DNA of 64,000 nt from Alcaligenes endophyticus (GTDB lineage Bacteria > Pseudomonadota > Gammaproteobacteria > Burkholderiales > Burkholderiaceae_B): positions 893,419 through 957,418 of the forward strand of contig NZ_JAPKND010000001.1 of the NCBI RefSeq assembly GCF_026344035.1, read 5' to 3'. The translations under genes were made by a program, and so were the position numbers. The notes beneath the pieces are model-generated. The model saw only the letters and a list, made by a program, of their open reading frames with translations. It was not told the origin of the DNA and searched no databases. Positions 29,091 through 37,754 of this stretch are shown here, piece after piece (positions within the stretch are counted from its first letter, which is position 1; the number at the start of each line of letters is the position of its first letter).

Positions 29091-30071
29091 ATGAAGCGAT
29101 TCGCCCATGCATTTAGCATAGCCGCTGTAAGCCTACTATTCGGATGCCACAGCCTGACTTATGCCGCGAGTGATTATCCTAGCAAAAATATACGTGCCAT
29201 CATCCCCTTTCCGGCAGGAGGCATTAATGACACCGTTGCACGGCTGTTCTTTACACAAGCAGCAAAAGCATTGGGCAAAGAGGTCATTATTGATAATCGA
29301 CCCGGTGCTGGCGGAATGATAGGAACACGCGTTGCGGTGGACAGCAAACCAGACGGTTACACCGTGCTCCTGGGCGCAGCCAGTACCATCTCGGTAGCCC
29401 CTAACCTGTATAAAGACGTAAAATATAATCCCAGTACAGACCTCATTGCCGTAGGCGGTATTGCCGCCGTCCCTAGCGTCATGCTGGTCAATAAAGACGC
29501 TGCATTCCAGAGCCTTCAAGCGCTCATTGAGCAGGCCCGGCAAGAGCCTGGTAGCTTAAATTATGGCTCTGCCGGCTCAGGTACAAGCCACCATGTGCAA
29601 ACAGAAATGCTGGCCCTAGACGCCGACATAGAAATCATACACGTGCCCTACCAAGGAGGTGCGCCCGCTATGACTGATCTCATTGGTGGACAGTTGCAAA
29701 TGCTGCTAGAACCCTTACCAACCGCCTTACCCCATATAGAAAGTGGGCGCGTACGTCCTTTAGGTATTACCCAAAAAGACCGGTCTGAGCTATTGCCTGC
29801 AGTCCCCACCTTTGACGAAGCGGGCGTCCCCGGATACGAAGCCACAACATGGTTTGGTGTTTTTGTACCCAGTGACACTCCCGCCCCCATTGTGAGCTTT
29901 CTGAGTCAGGCCATCGATACCAGCTTAGAGGACCCTGCTTTTATCAAAGATCTGCAACAACGAGGTATTACACCTATGCCCATGTCACAAGATCAATTTC
30001 AAGCATTCGTCAATACTCAAAACTCCCTTTGGAAAAATGTAATCACCAAGGCTAAGCTACAGATACCTTAA
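29091..30071 (+). CDS. Bug/TctC-family tripartite tricarboxylate receptor
   Basis: Periplasmic binding protein of 326 residues. The leader ends near SLTYAASDYPS; a Cys at position 19 (LLFGC) makes a lipoprotein possible but the lipobox is imperfect. Family landmarks are IRAIIPFPAGGINDTVAR, VIIDNRPGAGGMIGT and SKPDGYTV. An AAGGAG site precedes the ATG. It starts a plus-strand cluster with a LysR regulator, aspartate dehydrogenase, an SDR-like protein and an RraA-like aldolase, so its ligand is probably the acid or amino acid handled by those enzymes. Confidence 0.93.
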   Translation: MKRFAHAFSIAAVSLLFGCHSLTYAASDYPSKNIRAIIPFPAGGINDTVARLFFTQAAKALGKEVIIDNRPGAGGMIGTRVAVDSKPDGYTVLLGAASTISVAPNLYKDVKYNPSTDLIAVGGIAAVPSVMLVNKDAAFQSLQALIEQARQEPGSLNYGSAGSGTSHHVQTEMLALDADIEIIHVPYQGGAPAMTDLIGGQLQMLLEPLPTALPHIESGRVRPLGITQKDRSELLPAVPTFDEAGVPGYEATTWFGVFVPSDTPAPIVSFLSQAIDTSLEDPAFIKDLQQRGITPMPMSQDQFQAFVNTQNSLWKNVITKAKLQIP

Positions 30072-30088
30072 TGCTTTCTCTTGGTTTC

Positions 30089-31060
30089 ATGACTGTACGC
30101 CGCCAACTCCCCCCTCTACCCGCTATACGTTGCTTCGAAGCCTCGGCCCGGCATTTATCTTTCACTCTTGCTGCTGATGAGCTTTGCGTCACCCAAGGCG
30201 CCATCAGCCAGCAAGTGCGTAAACTGGAAGACTATCTAGGGAAAACCTTATTTCTGCGCAAGACACGTCAATTAGAACTCACCGAAACGGGGCTGGAGTA
30301 TTACACCGTCTGTCGTTACCTGCTAGAAGATTTGGAAAAAACCACGCAGCGTATTATGCAGAAAAACACTACCAATACGCTCACCATACAGACCATGCCG
30401 ACCATCAGCGTCCTGTGGCTAATGCCTCGTCTAGCTGATTTTGCAACGCAACACCCCTCGATTGAAGTACGCGTAGTCTCAGACATACGCAGTTTAAATA
30501 TGAGCACCGACGGCATAGATTTGGCCATACGGGTAGGGAAGCTCCCAGGGCAGCATTATCCCGCCCTTGCCCCGACCATTGACCTTGATTTAGTGAGCCA
30601 TTGGAACGGCGTGCAGTCTGACTATCTATTCCGCGACAGACTGGTACCGATTATGGCCCGCGAGCTGTACGAGCGGGTGGGCCCCATCCGTTCTATTGCT
30701 GAATTACAAAAAGTACCCTTAATACAAAACTCCACACGCGCTAATGCATGGCGCGACTGGTTTCGCGCCCACCAGGCGAATGCCAATCTTGAACACCAAC
30801 AAATTGAATGCGGCCACTTTTATATTGCTTTACAACTTGCTCAGTCGGGCCAAGGAGTAGCGCTAGTCCCCGATGTGCTTCTGCAGGGCTACCCAGGCCA
30901 AAAAGAGCTGATCCAGGCCCTACCTGACCTAGCCTTACAAAACAGTGCAGGAGCTTATTACCTATTAGCGCATGACAACAGTTTGCCACGACCTGCCGTC
31001 AGTACCTTTCGCGACTGGCTACTAGGACAAGCCGAAATTACACGCAACGCATTAGTTTAA
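30089..31060 (+). CDS. LysR-family regulator (GcvA-like)
   Basis: Transcription factor of 323 residues. The N-terminal winged helix reads LPPLPAIRCFEASARHLSFTLAADEL, then VTQGAISQQVRKLEDYLG, very close to the GcvA/AmpR branch. A LysR substrate domain follows with TMPTISVLWLMPRLADF. The ATG at 30089 gives the usual start; an ATG at 30071 overlaps the stop of the Bug gene. It is unusual in being co-directional with and directly behind the receptor gene instead of divergent. It probably controls this cluster. Confidence 0.92.
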   Translation: MTVRRQLPPLPAIRCFEASARHLSFTLAADELCVTQGAISQQVRKLEDYLGKTLFLRKTRQLELTETGLEYYTVCRYLLEDLEKTTQRIMQKNTTNTLTIQTMPTISVLWLMPRLADFATQHPSIEVRVVSDIRSLNMSTDGIDLAIRVGKLPGQHYPALAPTIDLDLVSHWNGVQSDYLFRDRLVPIMARELYERVGPIRSIAELQKVPLIQNSTRANAWRDWFRAHQANANLEHQQIECGHFYIALQLAQSGQGVALVPDVLLQGYPGQKELIQALPDLALQNSAGAYYLLAHDNSLPRPAVSTFRDWLLGQAEITRNALV

Positions 31061-31162
31061 CTATGTCATCGTAGAAATTTTTATAGTTTGTCCGCAGTTC
31101 CTGCGCCCCCTACTATAGATTCAGCATTAAAAAATCTATGCTTTATAGGGAGCACAGTATCA

Positions 31163-31966
31163 ATGAAGCATTTACGTATAGGGATAGCCGGTTACGGCGC
31201 AATAGGCCGTGACCTGGCTGCAGCATTAGATCAGAATCAAGACGGTTTACAACTAAGCGCCATTGCCGTACGTAACCCTCAACAGCCGCCGGACATCAGC
31301 CATTTACGCAGCACCCCCACCATCACCGATATCGCAGGCTTAGAAGCCTTGTGTGACTTGGTCATTGAGTGCGCTCCTGCCAGTCAGTTATCGACCATCG
31401 CCAAACCTTTTCTCAAAGCGGGCAAACAGGTACTGACACTTAGCTCCGGCGCCTTACTTAATCACCCCGAACTCATCGAACTGGCCAGAGAGCATGGCGG
31501 CACCATACTGATACCCACCGGCGCCTTATTAGGACTCGACGCAGTAAGTGCTGCGGCTCAGGGGCAGGTCAATGAGGTACGCATGATTACCCGCAAGCCA
31601 CCCGCTGGCTTGCTAGGCGCTCCGTATTTGGAACAACACAACATTGATGTGCTGGGCCTGCAAGAGCCCACCAAAATCTTTGATGGTACTGCCCGTGAAG
31701 CAGCTGCTGGTTTTCCAGCCAACTTGAACGTCGCAGTCAGTTTGTCATTGGCTGGCATTGGCCCCGATAAGACACGCTTGGAAATTTGGGCCGATCCTAC
31801 TGTGACGCGCAACATACACCGAATACAGGTGGACTCCGATGCTGCAGTTTTAAATATGGAGATTCAAAACATCCCCAGCAGCAACCCGCGCACGGGCCGC
31901 ATCACCGCGCAAAGTGTGATCGCTCTATTACGCAAAATCAATGCACCGTTGCGAGTTGGCACCTAG
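31163..31966 (+). CDS. nadX: L-aspartate dehydrogenase
   Basis: NAD(P)-dependent enzyme of 267 residues that oxidises aspartate to oxaloacetate and ammonia, or via iminoaspartate feeds NAD synthesis. The Rossmann motif RIGIAGYGAIGRDLA is at the start. The family segment PTGALLGLDAVSAAAQG, the RKPP stretch and FPANLNVAVSLSLAGIG all match aspartate dehydrogenases. The ATG at 31163 follows AGGGAG; a TTG at 31088 would add an unlikely leader. In Alcaligenaceae such genes often sit with Bug receptors in catabolic clusters, so use of aspartate or a relative is more likely than NAD synthesis. Confidence 0.85.
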   Translation: MKHLRIGIAGYGAIGRDLAAALDQNQDGLQLSAIAVRNPQQPPDISHLRSTPTITDIAGLEALCDLVIECAPASQLSTIAKPFLKAGKQVLTLSSGALLNHPELIELAREHGGTILIPTGALLGLDAVSAAAQGQVNEVRMITRKPPAGLLGAPYLEQHNIDVLGLQEPTKIFDGTAREAAAGFPANLNVAVSLSLAGIGPDKTRLEIWADPTVTRNIHRIQVDSDAAVLNMEIQNIPSSNPRTGRITAQSVIALLRKINAPLRVGT

Positions 31967-31996
31967 TCGCTTCAACACTGAACAGGAGAATTCCCG

Positions 31997-32782
31997 ATGG
32001 ATTTAGGTATTAAAGATAAAGTAGCCTTGGTACAAGGCGCAGGCGGGGGGCTAGGGGGAGCCATTGCCCAAGCATTAGCTGCTGAGGGGGCCCGTGTGAT
32101 GGTATGCGACTTATCGGAAGAAAGTGCTCAGCTTACAGTTAGCCGAATTCGTGACGCAGGCCATCAAGCCCATGCCTTACAGTGGGATCTGGCCGACCTA
32201 GACAGCTATGACGCCAAGCTTGAACACATCCAACAGTTGCTTGGCCCCGTCAGCATACTGGTCAATAACACCGGCGGTCCACCACCCAATCTACTGGGCG
32301 AAGTAAGCGTGGAGCAGTGGCAAACACACTTCCAGTCTATGGTGCTATCCGTTATCCAATTGACCGAAAAAGTGCTACCCGGTATGCGGGCAGCAAACTG
32401 GGGGCGAATTATCACCAGCACTTCATCAGGTGTGATAGCCCCCATTCCCAACCTAGGTGTATCCAACGCTCTACGTTCCACCTTAGTGGGATGGTCAAAA
32501 ACTCTGGCGCGCGAAGTAGCCGCTGATCAAATTACCGCCAACATCATTTTGCCCGGCCGTATTGCTACCTCTAGAATCCACGCCCTGGATGTAGCCAAGG
32601 CTCAACGCGAAAACCGCAGCGTAGAGAGTGTCAGCCAAGAAAGCACCGCTAGCATCCCTATGCGCCGCTATGGCAAACCCAGTGAGTACGGCAGCACCGT
32701 GGCTTATCTAGCCAGCGAGCAGGCCTCTTATATTACAGGCAGCATCCTACGTGTGGATGGTGGCCTCATCAATGCTATTTAA
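31997..32782 (+). CDS. SDR-fold protein lacking the catalytic Tyr and Lys
   Basis: A 261-residue short-chain dehydrogenase-like protein. The nucleotide motif is GAGGGLGGA near residue 14, the second motif is NNTGGPPP near 90, and the structural Ser (STSSG) near 143 remains. Where YxxxK should be, the sequence reads SNALR (residues 156-160), so Tyr is Ser and Lys is Arg. A group of proteobacterial SDRs with NNTGGPPP shares this replacement, so this is a subfamily trait, not a point defect. Its reaction is unknown. It lies 30 bp after nadX and 12 bp before the aldolase gene, clearly in one operon. Confidence 0.83.
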   Translation: MDLGIKDKVALVQGAGGGLGGAIAQALAAEGARVMVCDLSEESAQLTVSRIRDAGHQAHALQWDLADLDSYDAKLEHIQQLLGPVSILVNNTGGPPPNLLGEVSVEQWQTHFQSMVLSVIQLTEKVLPGMRAANWGRIITSTSSGVIAPIPNLGVSNALRSTLVGWSKTLAREVAADQITANIILPGRIATSRIHALDVAKAQRENRSVESVSQESTASIPMRRYGKPSEYGSTVAYLASEQASYITGSILRVDGGLINAI

Positions 32783-32794
32783 AGGAAGCTAATC

Positions 32795-33466
32795 ATGGAT
32801 CAAGCAAAAAAACTGGAAATACGTGAGCGTTTTCTGAAACTGGACACCTCAAATGTGGCCGATGTCTTGGACGAGCTGGGGTACCCTAACCAAGGTCTAG
32901 CGCAAGACTTTGCTCAGCAAACCGAAGGCGGCGTTCTGGCTGGCTGGGCTTACACCATACAAGGCCAAATGACACCCTATCCATTGGGGGGCGACAAAGA
33001 GAAAATGACGGCGTGTGCTGGACTGGGCGAGGGGGATATTTCCGTCTGGGCAGGAAACGGCGAGGGTATCTGCTACTTTGGCGAATTAATAGCTATCGGC
33101 ATGAAGGAAAAGGGATGCAAAGGGGCCTTGGCAGATGGCGGCATACGCGACACACGTTGGATAGACAAGCAGGCTTTTCCCGTCTTCGCGCGTTATCGCA
33201 CTCCAGTGCAGTCCATTAGCCGCTGGAAAGTGAATGCGTGGCAAATCCCCGTATTCTTGCGTGGTGCCTGCAGCACATGGGTGGAAGTCAAGCCCGGTGA
33301 CTTTATATTAGGCGACTCTGATGGGGCCATCGTTGTCCCACAAGCCATCGTTCAAACCGTGCTTGAGAAAACCGAAGCGTTGACGGCCCAGGAAGTGGCT
33401 ATACGTGAAGATCTCTCCAAGGGCATGACATTGGCTGAGGCCTTGGCGCAATACGGACACGTTTAA
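32795..33466 (+). CDS. RraA-like protein, HMG/CHA aldolase or oxaloacetate decarboxylase family
   Basis: A 223-residue protein of the RraA/HMG-CHA aldolase family. The metal- and substrate-binding stretch GCKGALADGGIRDTRW has the Gly-x-x-x-Asp-Gly-x-x-Arg-Asp pattern of catalytic members (class II pyruvate aldolases that also decarboxylate oxaloacetate). It is longer at both ends than the RNase E inhibitor RraA (about 160 residues), so a metabolic role is favoured. Next to aspartate dehydrogenase, oxaloacetate is a sensible substrate, by inference. Confidence 0.82.
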   Translation: MDQAKKLEIRERFLKLDTSNVADVLDELGYPNQGLAQDFAQQTEGGVLAGWAYTIQGQMTPYPLGGDKEKMTACAGLGEGDISVWAGNGEGICYFGELIAIGMKEKGCKGALADGGIRDTRWIDKQAFPVFARYRTPVQSISRWKVNAWQIPVFLRGACSTWVEVKPGDFILGDSDGAIVVPQAIVQTVLEKTEALTAQEVAIREDLSKGMTLAEALAQYGHV

Positions 33467-33475
33467 GTCTGTTCT

Positions 33476-33510
33476 CTGGCGACAAGTTGGTAAGTCATGC
33501 TTGTCGCCAG
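33476..33510. terminator. Hairpin between convergent RraA-like and panD genes
   Basis: CTGGCGACAAG (33476-33486) pairs perfectly with CTTGTCGCCAG (33500-33510) around a 13-nt loop. No T-run is seen on either side, so termination strength is doubtful. Confidence 0.5.
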
Positions 33511-33530
33511 GGCAGTGTCAATAAATCAGC

Positions 33531-34073
33531 TTACTGAAATTGACTTAAGTGGCAAGACAGCAAATCGGCAATCGCACGGTCATCTAGTCCACGTGCACGT
33601 AAATCTTGTGCTAAGGCATCGACATCTACGCTGCGTAATGTACGCTCGGCGCCTTGAGCTCGCCCTTCGCGCACGACTTGAAAATCAAAATCACGTGCGG
33701 CGCTCTTGCGCACTTCGTAATACATGATTTCATCTATTTCGTTATCGGGCGTAAAGGTTAAAACGGTAGGACGCACGTCGTACAACTGCGCCGTATCAAT
33801 ATACTCAGAGGCGCAAATAATGACCGTATCGCCTTTCTGACAGGTACGCGCGGCAGCGCCATTGAGTACACAGCAACGCGATCCGGGTTCACCATAAATG
33901 ACATAGGTTGAAATCCGGGCTCCGCTATCTTTGTTCCAAATCTCAACAAACTCCATGGGCAAAATACCCGCTTGTTCACACACCTCAGGATCTAAAGTAA
34001 TAGACCCATGATAGTTAAGGTCTGCCCCGGTTACCCTGATACCATGTAACTTGGCACTGACTACTTTTTTCAT
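33531..34073 (-). CDS. panD: Aspartate 1-decarboxylase (PanD) with C-terminal extension
   Basis: Pyruvoyl enzyme that converts aspartate to beta-alanine for pantothenate. Lys8, Tyr21 and the self-cleavage pair Gly23-Ser24 (in NYHGS) line up with the E. coli enzyme, as do [14 protein letters not shown] and VLNGAAAR. The usual protein is about 126 residues; this one is 180. Residues from about 120 on ([13 protein letters not shown]...[14 protein letters not shown]) form an extra, probably helical domain I do not recognise. Its location next to nadX and the oxaloacetate-type aldolase suggests aspartate handling. A second panD elsewhere in the genome is possible. Confidence 0.85.
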   Translation of the reverse strand: MKKVVSAKLHGIRVTGADLNYHGSITLDPEVCEQAGILPMEFVEIWNKDSGARISTYVIYGEPGSRCCVLNGAAARTCQKGDTVIICASEYIDTAQLYDVRPTVLTFTPDNEIDEIMYYEVRKSAARDFDFQVVREGRAQGAERTLRSVDVDALAQDLRARGLDDRAIADLLSCHLSQFQ

Positions 34074-34254
34074 GACGACACTCTATTCCAACCAATGCAG
34101 CAATACATCGGTAACATACCAACAAGCGGACTGATGACCTGCAGCGAATCAGCCCCTGAAAGCAGCATCATATACCTAGGCTTAAGAACACTGCGCTTTT
34201 TCTACCTAGTGATAGGCTATGTACAACAAATAAACCCTCGTCCAATAAGGCTGT

Positions 34255-35196
34255 TCACGACTTGGACTGCTTCGAATTGACCTTACCAAAGGGGATATGT
34301 ACCGAGGGGGATGCGTGCGCCGCCGACTCTAAATGTACTGCTTGATCATCAAAAAAGATATGTGGCTGTAATACCTCTAAGACCCGTCTTTTCTCAACCC
34401 CACCCAGAAAAAAAGCCTCATTCACATCTATGCCCCAACTACGCATGGTGTAGATCAGCCGCTCGTGGGCAGGTGCATTCCTAGCCGTCACAATAGCAAT
34501 CCTAAGGCGTGGTTGATACTTGGGCTCATGCTGCTGCTTTTCTTGCTCTAAGGCCTGTAAACGCGACAGCTTCGTCAAAAAACCTTGCAATAATCCAGGG
34601 TTATGGGGCGTGCGTACACGCTCAGTTTCATGCTGCATAAAATGCTGTAAATTGCGCTCGGCCTGATAAATCTGCTCGGCCTCATCATCAATAATGACGC
34701 CATCAAAGTCAAAGGCTACCCGCACATGAGGATCACTGTAGTCATCTTGAAAGGCCGTCCGTAATACCTGCCCTGCTGGGTAGCCCGCTTGCACAGCCGC
34801 TCGCACATCCCGCTCATTGGCTGATAAAAACAAACTGATAGACAGTGCAGGAATGTAGGGGTAAGGATCGGCTCCCTGCAAAAAAATAGCACGACTAATA
34901 TCCAACCCATAATGCTGGATAGAGTTCATCACCCGCATACCCGTATTCGGATCATTGCGTGAAAGTAGCATTACCTCCACCACGGGATCATCTGGCGACA
35001 AATCATTTAACGCCAACAAGCGTTTAATAAAAGGAAACGCTACCCCTGGCGCAAACGCCTCCGTTTCATGGGCCAACTGATATTTTTTATATTCAGCCTC
35101 GCCTTGCGTACGAAAAACATGATCAGACTCTACCAAATCAAATAAGGCGCTTGAGGCCAACCCTATTACTAAACGCTTATCTAAGTCGTAAGACAT
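34255..35196 (-). CDS. Cytosolic 5'-nucleotidase (PF06189-type)
   Basis: A 313-residue protein like cytosolic 5'-nucleotidase I, removing phosphate from nucleoside monophosphates. The HAD-like core is seen in HVRVAFDFDGVIIDDEAEQIY, then IAIVTARNAPAHER and EAFFLGGVEKRRVLEVLQPHIFFDDQ. The start MSYDLDKRLVIGLASSALFD is typical. The ATG at 35196 has GGAG six bases upstream, better than the TTG at 35208. It is divergent from the MFS gene. Confidence 0.88.
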   Translation of the reverse strand: MSYDLDKRLVIGLASSALFDLVESDHVFRTQGEAEYKKYQLAHETEAFAPGVAFPFIKRLLALNDLSPDDPVVEVMLLSRNDPNTGMRVMNSIQHYGLDISRAIFLQGADPYPYIPALSISLFLSANERDVRAAVQAGYPAGQVLRTAFQDDYSDPHVRVAFDFDGVIIDDEAEQIYQAERNLQHFMQHETERVRTPHNPGLLQGFLTKLSRLQALEQEKQQHEPKYQPRLRIAIVTARNAPAHERLIYTMRSWGIDVNEAFFLGGVEKRRVLEVLQPHIFFDDQAVHLESAAHASPSVHIPFGKVNSKQSKS

Positions 35197-35346
35197 GCTG
35201 AGCTCCAAAACCTTGAGATTTGCCTATACTAATCGTTACGAGGGCAGGGCGCCAACACATACCCCTCGCTTTACAGCCAGAACACTAGACAAGTAAAGTT
35301 GAAAGAGTATCCTTTGTATTTTGCTATTGAGCCCAAGGATATTTTT

Positions 35347-36885
35347 ATGAGTGCAACTTACTGTCGCAAGTTCACTTACCAATTGCTACCCAATACGGAT
35401 TTGCACGCCGACATTCAAAAAATGGCGCGGCGAGCCCAAGCCAATAGCCACTGTTTGCGTTTTGACATACTTCAACAAGACGACCAAGATCAACACTACC
35501 AACTCTACGAAGTATGGCAAAGCCGTGCAGCTTATGACGCCTTTCATCAAGCTGAAGCGAATCAAATCATTTTTGAGCAAATTGCACTTTTAGCGCCTAA
35601 CGCTCAGTCAACCCATACCCAGAGCCTTAACGTCATTGCCTTAAGCCAACCTACACCAAGAAAAAAAACTCAATATTGGGACCCCTATTTATGGATTTGC
35701 TTCGCCATGTGCGTAGGGGTAATGGGAACGGCATTAGTCAGCCCACTGTACCCTTTGTATCAACTGCGCTGGGGGTTAAGCCCCGGTGACATCACCGTAC
35801 TGTATGTGGTGTACATGGGATCAGCGCTGGCAAGCTTACTCTTCCTAGGCCGTCTGAGTGATCGTAAAGGCTATCTACTGGTGCTACGTATAGCCTTATG
35901 CTTAGTCACATTGGGCCTATTTTTCTCTGCCATCGCGTGGGACTTAAGTAGCTTTTTATTTAGCCGAATATTGATTGGCCTTGCCTCTAGCATGATTGTT
36001 ACTTCCGCCTCACTGGGGCTGAGCAAACTTAATCGCACGGGCGACATACAACGAGCGGCCGCCTCCACCACCCTAATGCTAGCCTTGGGATTTGGCTTAG
36101 GTCCCGTAGTGGGCGGCATTATTGCGCAATGGCTGCCCAACCCCTTGGTGAGCAGCTATATTCCGTCCCTACTACTCGGGGTGCTCGCTATTTATGCTTT
36201 GTATAAAATTAGTCCTCCGCCCGTGCCGCGCACCCAACACAACTACTCATGGCGCGATTACTTGCCCGCTATCGTATTGCCATCGGCAGGCCTGCGTAGA
36301 CCATTTTTATTAGGCTGTCTGGCAACCTGTTGCGCCTTTAGCATGTTCAGCCTTTATGCGTCATTAGCACCTAGTTTTATGGAAAACATGGTGCCCTGGC
36401 ATGGCCCCGTAGTCAGCGGATTCTCTATAGGTATTATTTTATTTTTATCCTCGGGCACCCAACTCCTGGCGCGGCGCGTACATAGCAAAAAATGCGTCTT
36501 GTTGGGCTTGGCTTCCTTTACCTTAGCTTGCATCAGCCTAGGGCAAAACATTCAGTCCGCCTCCGCATGGCTATTCGTCTTTAGCATACTCATGACCTCC
36601 ATTGGCCACGGCTTTTGCATGTTAGGTGGAATGAGCATCGTTAATAAGGTGGCCCCCTCCCACTTACGGGCAGGAATGACCTCTACTTACCTGATTATTG
36701 GCTATTTAGGTGCCATTGTGCCCACCTTGGCATTAGGCTGGTTAGCCGATTTTATCGGTTTAGATTCCGCCCTAGCTTGGTATTGTGGCATTCTTGCTTT
36801 CGTTACCTTAGCGCTAGGTATCATCGGCTGGCGCACTCCACTTGTGCCTACCCACCTGCTGCCCGGGCAGCAAAGTACCAACTAA
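35347..36885 (+). CDS. ABM-domain / MFS transporter fusion
   Basis: Two-domain protein of 512 residues. Residues about 5-85 look like an antibiotic biosynthesis monooxygenase (ABM, ferredoxin-like) domain: after the first strand come NSHCLRFDILQQDD and YQLYEVWQSRAAYDAFHQ, matching the CLRFDVL...YEVW...DAH pattern. From about residue 113 an MFS permease follows, with FLGRLSDRKGYLLVLRIALC as the family loop after helix 2 and about 12 helices. The ATG at 35347 has AAGGA at good spacing. A multidrug or aromatic-compound exporter coupled to a small oxidising or sensing domain is likely; there is no substrate evidence. Confidence 0.85.
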   Translation: MSATYCRKFTYQLLPNTDLHADIQKMARRAQANSHCLRFDILQQDDQDQHYQLYEVWQSRAAYDAFHQAEANQIIFEQIALLAPNAQSTHTQSLNVIALSQPTPRKKTQYWDPYLWICFAMCVGVMGTALVSPLYPLYQLRWGLSPGDITVLYVVYMGSALASLLFLGRLSDRKGYLLVLRIALCLVTLGLFFSAIAWDLSSFLFSRILIGLASSMIVTSASLGLSKLNRTGDIQRAAASTTLMLALGFGLGPVVGGIIAQWLPNPLVSSYIPSLLLGVLAIYALYKISPPPVPRTQHNYSWRDYLPAIVLPSAGLRRPFLLGCLATCCAFSMFSLYASLAPSFMENMVPWHGPVVSGFSIGIILFLSSGTQLLARRVHSKKCVLLGLASFTLACISLGQNIQSASAWLFVFSILMTSIGHGFCMLGGMSIVNKVAPSHLRAGMTSTYLIIGYLGAIVPTLALGWLADFIGLDSALAWYCGILAFVTLALGIIGWRTPLVPTHLLPGQQSTN

Positions 36886-36920
36886 ACTTACCTGGCTGCG
36901 TGCGCACATCAAGACAATAC

Positions 36921-37535
36921 TTACTTAGGTCGCCGCAGCACAAACTTAGCCGCCTCCGTAATCGTGAAATAATCACCAGCGCCACCACCACGTAAAACGG
37001 GTTGTGCATGGCTGGTGTTATACACGCCCTCTACCAGACAGCTAGGTGCAATATGCACACCAATTACCTCACCAAACACCATCCACGTGTCCAACTCTGT
37101 TTCGTTTATGTCTTGTAAGCGCAAATGTTGGGTAAGGCGACACTCGAACGACACTAGGCTTTCCCCTACACGGGGAGCATCAACATTACGTGCATCAAGA
37201 GGGGTTAGCCCGGCGAACTCAAACTCGGGGACTGCCTGCTCTATGCTGCTAAGATTCATCTGCTCAGCTAAATCGCGCGATACTAAGTTCCACGTAAAAA
37301 CGCCTGTTTCCATTACATTACGCAAGCTATCTTTATAGCCCAAGCTGGAAAACGCAATGATAGGTGGCCGATAATTAAACAGATTAAAAAAACTATAAGG
37401 CGCTAAATTTAATGTGCCACTGCTACTTTTTGTGCCTATCCAGCCAATTGCCCTAGGACCAACTATCGCATTTATCGGGTCATGCTTTAAGCCATGCCCT
37501 AGCTTAGGCTCATAAAAATAATATTCTTCCTGCAC
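36921..37535 (-). CDS. Flavin reductase-like FMN-binding split-barrel protein
   Basis: A 204-residue member of the same family as the gene at 10965-11561. Matching parts are AIVGPRAIGWIGTKSSSGTLNLAPYSFFNLF, interrupted in this family at the same points, then RNVMETGVFTWNLVSRDLAEQMN. It is clearly more GC-rich than the first copy. The Bug receptor gene at 37755 is divergent. The 219 bp between them hold both promoters; no repeat was noted there. The partner oxygenase, if any, is not in the window. Confidence 0.85.
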   Translation of the reverse strand: MQEEYYFYEPKLGHGLKHDPINAIVGPRAIGWIGTKSSSGTLNLAPYSFFNLFNYRPPIIAFSSLGYKDSLRNVMETGVFTWNLVSRDLAEQMNLSSIEQAVPEFEFAGLTPLDARNVDAPRVGESLVSFECRLTQHLRLQDINETELDTWMVFGEVIGVHIAPSCLVEGVYNTSHAQPVLRGGGAGDYFTITEAAKFVLRRPK

Positions 37536-37754
37536 TATCCGCCTCTGTTTGTTCTATCAATCACAGGTTCTCACACTACGCAGTTTATTCCCGCACTGCA
37601 AGCTTCACCTACACAGCTAGCCTAAGCCCGTAACGCCAAAGTCGTAAGGGTTATGCCCGTTATCACTAATCTCTGGTTTTCCATACAATCTCATTCGTAG
37701 CACATCGATACAGCAACCCTTACCCAGGGCAATAATTACCTATAAGGAAGAGAC

